This document shows, piece after piece, positions 61,098 to 64,000 of a DNA stretch of 64,000 nt. The notes below the pieces were generated by a model. That model had not been told where the DNA came from and ran no database searches. It saw only the letters and a program-made list of their open reading frames with translations. Location: positions 15,025,704 to 15,089,703 of the forward strand of contig NC_092188.1 of NCBI RefSeq assembly GCF_043641665.1. The letters run 5' to 3'. Origin of the DNA: Enoplosus armatus. Lineage: Eukaryota > Chordata > Actinopteri > Centrarchiformes > Enoplosidae. Made by a program: the position numbers and the translations under genes. Numbering within the stretch: the stretch's first letter is position 1; the number at the start of each line of letters is the position of its first letter.

Positions 61098-64000
61098 GTG
61101 ATGACTTTAACTTGTTCTTCCCCTGCCTGTGGCGTGTGTTGTGTAACATGGTTTTGAAGTCTTGGAGCTCCAGTTTGCGCTCCATGCAGTCAGTTGGGTG
61201 CTTTAGTGGTGGCTTTTTTTTTTTTATATTTGTCGGCTGCATACATGCACTTTACAGGATGTCTGTTGTACAACATGTTTTTTTTTTATCATTAAACTTT
61301 TACACTTCTAAATGATGTTTAAGCTGACTTGAAAGTGGAGAACACTTGTGTAATGTACAATGTAGTGAAAAGACTGAGGGCTGAGGCTGAAAAGACTTGT
61401 TTGTGTTGTTGTTTCTATATATAGAATGAGAAACATGTTCATGATCCACTGTTGGACCTCTGGAGATCTGCAGGGGTAGATTAAAGTCCCAGCCCAAAAT
61501 GCCCAAAGGCTCTGCTGCACTACTCTGGCGTTAAGGTTAATTGGAAGGATGGGATGTTGGGATGCCACTACTGGCCTGCTAAATGGAAACTGGACCTTGC
61601 CTGTGGAGTGAAATGTTTTATATTGTCGTGATTTTAAATGGGAATATCCCACTGGAGATGGTGCGTGTGTGTATGTGCTATATTTATATGTGTGTACACC
61701 GAGTGGAAAAAATAACAGACACAGGGTATCAGAAAGGCTGGTAATGGCTGGTTAGGTGGGGTGGATGGTCCCTTGTACAACAGGAACACAATACAATAAT
61801 AATAGACTGGAAAATTATTAGAAGTGTATCAACACTGTAGGGTTTAAACATCACAAAACGTGTTTTCACGGCAGGGCTGCCACTTGGAAACTATTCATAA
61901 CAACTGCAAACTGTTCAATGGATTTTAAGTTACATCTATATGTGTTGGCTTCCCTGAGGTAGTCCAAAGGATACCTTTAACACACAATGTCTTTTGCCAA
62001 TTCTTAAATATCGTAGTGGATTGTAAATGGTCTGGGTAAAAATCTCATGGGTTTCAGTATTACCCATAATCACTCTGAACAGTAACCCTAACCCAAGTAT
62101 ATGGGTCCATTTTATGCATTTTTATAATGAGTCCATTTTATGCACACTGCTACATAAATTGATGTGTGTTTTAGAGCCTTCCTGATCACTATGGTGAATT
62201 AAAAGACCTCTGCACACCTCCTGTCACCAGATAAACATCACTACACCTGAAAGGGAAGGTGTAGAGAACCGTTAGTAGTGTTAGTAGATGCATATCTAAT
62301 ACATCTGTCAAATAACTGAATATATATCGTCTTAAGGTGTCCAGTGTAATCTTACAAGCTCTAAACATACTGTTCACCGAGCTCAGGGCCTGTAAGACAA
62401 CATTCCTAGGAGGATAGAAGCTGCATTCAAGCAAATGGTGTACTCTTTGGATACACTTCTTTTATAGTTGTTGTTATGTGGCCTTTTTTATGACTATAAC
62501 TACTTCTTACAGGCCTTGTTTGTCTTAGTTACAACTGTTGAGCATGCTACTGGTGCTGGTACAGCTTTATCCTGGCACTTAAACTGACAGCCGTGCCTAG
62601 CAACATGACAATTAGCCCTAAATTTAGCCACAACAACGACCTGTTGTAGATAATACTGTATAGCGTAGCATATTTGGGGTGTGAATTAAACAGCTTTAGA
62701 ATACCAGATATTTCTTTTTTTAAATAAGAAAGGAATTTTAGTCGCTGGGTGTTTGTCCAACTATTCTGTTTTACAGCTGCAGGTAGCCTAGTTGCCATTA
62801 TGTTATATACTTTCCAAAGGCAGGAATGTCTGTTGAGCAAATATCTAGCAAAAGTTCTTCTTACAGAGTAGTTTAGACTTGTTCTAGCCAGTCATGAATC
62901 AGTGGAGCCTGGAGGCTTCTTTTTATATTTGAAGTTTTGCGTTCCTGAAAGCTTGATGTTGTTTCCATAATATTCTTGCCTTTTTACTAATTATTATTTC
63001 CCACTGTGATTGCAAAGAGTTTCTAATTTAACAAAGTTGTGGTTTAAACTGAGGAGCCCATTCAGTCTTTGACTTTGGATGCACACATGTGTGTGATGTG
63101 TGTTCCAGTGGGAGGAGGCAAGGTGCTTAAATAAGCGGCACCCACAGATCACACTGTAACTTGAGAGGTGAGCTATAAATACCCCTAACCTTTCCTGTGT
63201 ATCCCTGTTTGTGTGTGTGTGTTTGCTCAGAGCTTGATACAGGCTGCTTTGGCTGTTGGAGGACAATACGGCTTTGGGCACCAGGCCTGCCTGCTGCGAC
63301 ACTGTCAGTCTTAGCTTCAGAGGTTGATTTGGTACTGCCCAGAAATGCAGAGGACAGACTGTTGTTTTGATTTGAAGTGTTCTGCAGCTCAGCTCACCCC
63401 AGTTCAGCTTTAGAAAAAATGCCACAGCTAATAACATGTTTGTTGCGTTCGAGTGAATGCCAGATTTCCAGACTCCAACAGGTCTCTAAGGTTTGTTATG
63501 CTGTTGAAATCAGAGTTATGTAACTTTGAATTGTGTTGAGGCTTGTGGAGACTTCTGTAGGTTGGCTGTCGTGATCTTGGCTGTGTTCCTGAAGATCTTT
63601 GTAAGCATAATGTGATCTCTGAGGTTTCCAAATGAAGACCGCTAACATTTTTGTGCATGTTTAATGGAGTGGATTGGGTGTGTACTCTTTAGGGTAATGT
63701 GAGGGTGCTTATCTTTGCATGCTGTTAAGGGAATACTTTTTTTCTTGCATGTACAGTCAGTGACATGGCAACTAGCACAAGCTCTGTCAATGCTATACAG
63801 CAACATATTATTTATGTTAATCATGTAATGCAGAGCTTTTATTCTGCGCATTGGTTTAAGTCTATTAAAAACCTATTCCCTGGGTTGAGTCAGTCAGAGC
63901 CAGTTAATTCTTTCAGTGGTGACACCTCATCATCAAAGTAGGCCACCCATAAACCCTGCTGCATCTACTTTACATCACTGACTGAAAATAGAGAAAATGG
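61098..64000 (+). other. cep85: cep85 intron 3 (partial), no exon seen
   Basis: Searched on the plus strand for a continuation of SDSTE (an exon beginning with an aspartate codon remainder and FCSSS-like sequence); none was found. The stretch is AT-rich with T runs (61208-61225) and no recognisable gene. Confidence 0.5.

Overview
This window is nuclear DNA from a bony fish, most likely a percomorph teleost. Genes are split by short GT-AG introns, CA microsatellites are frequent, and a degraded copy of a dispersed repeat that I recognise from perch-like fishes lies near 34.8-35.3 kb. The protein-coding genes match a block of human chromosome 1p36.11. Gene names rest on my recall of the human protein families, because no database search was possible. 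Splice junctions were chosen so that GT-AG rules, reading frame and family alignment all agree.

Layout, left to right: pigv (minus, 3 coding exons, complete), arid1a (minus, 20 coding exons, complete, about 2,313 aa), a 3 kb gap rich in simple repeats, gpn2 (minus, 5 exons), gpatch3 (minus, 7 exons), a 4.7 kb gap with the dispersed repeat, nr0b2/SHP (plus, 2 exons, TATA promoter), a 2 kb gap, kdf1 (minus, 3 coding exons), a trophoblast-glycoprotein-like leucine-rich-repeat receptor (minus, 2 exons), tmem222 (minus, 6 exons), wdtc1 (minus, 15 coding exons), and the 5' end of cep85 (plus), which runs off the right edge. wdtc1 and cep85 are head to head about 1.8 kb apart.

The genes do not form one pathway; they are a conserved neighbourhood. 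Pigv acts in GPI-anchor synthesis in the ER. Arid1a is a BAF (SWI/SNF) remodelling subunit. Gpn2 is a GPN-loop GTPase linked to RNA polymerase assembly. Gpatch3 is a G-patch protein. Nr0b2 is a DNA-binding-domain-less nuclear receptor co-repressor. Kdf1 acts in keratinocyte differentiation. Tmem222 is a small membrane protein. Wdtc1 is a WD40/TPR substrate receptor for CUL4-DDB1. Cep85 is centrosomal.

I found no CRISPR, operon, tRNA or rRNA gene and no evidence for a wholly new system. The most checkable oddities are: a perfect 38-bp palindrome next to a canonical p53-type element upstream of tmem222; upstream ORFs that end at or overlap the start codons of nr0b2 and cep85; a trophoblast-glycoprotein-like gene with an intron inside its leucine-rich-repeat coding region; and a palindromic MEF2/E-box cluster inside an arid1a intron.
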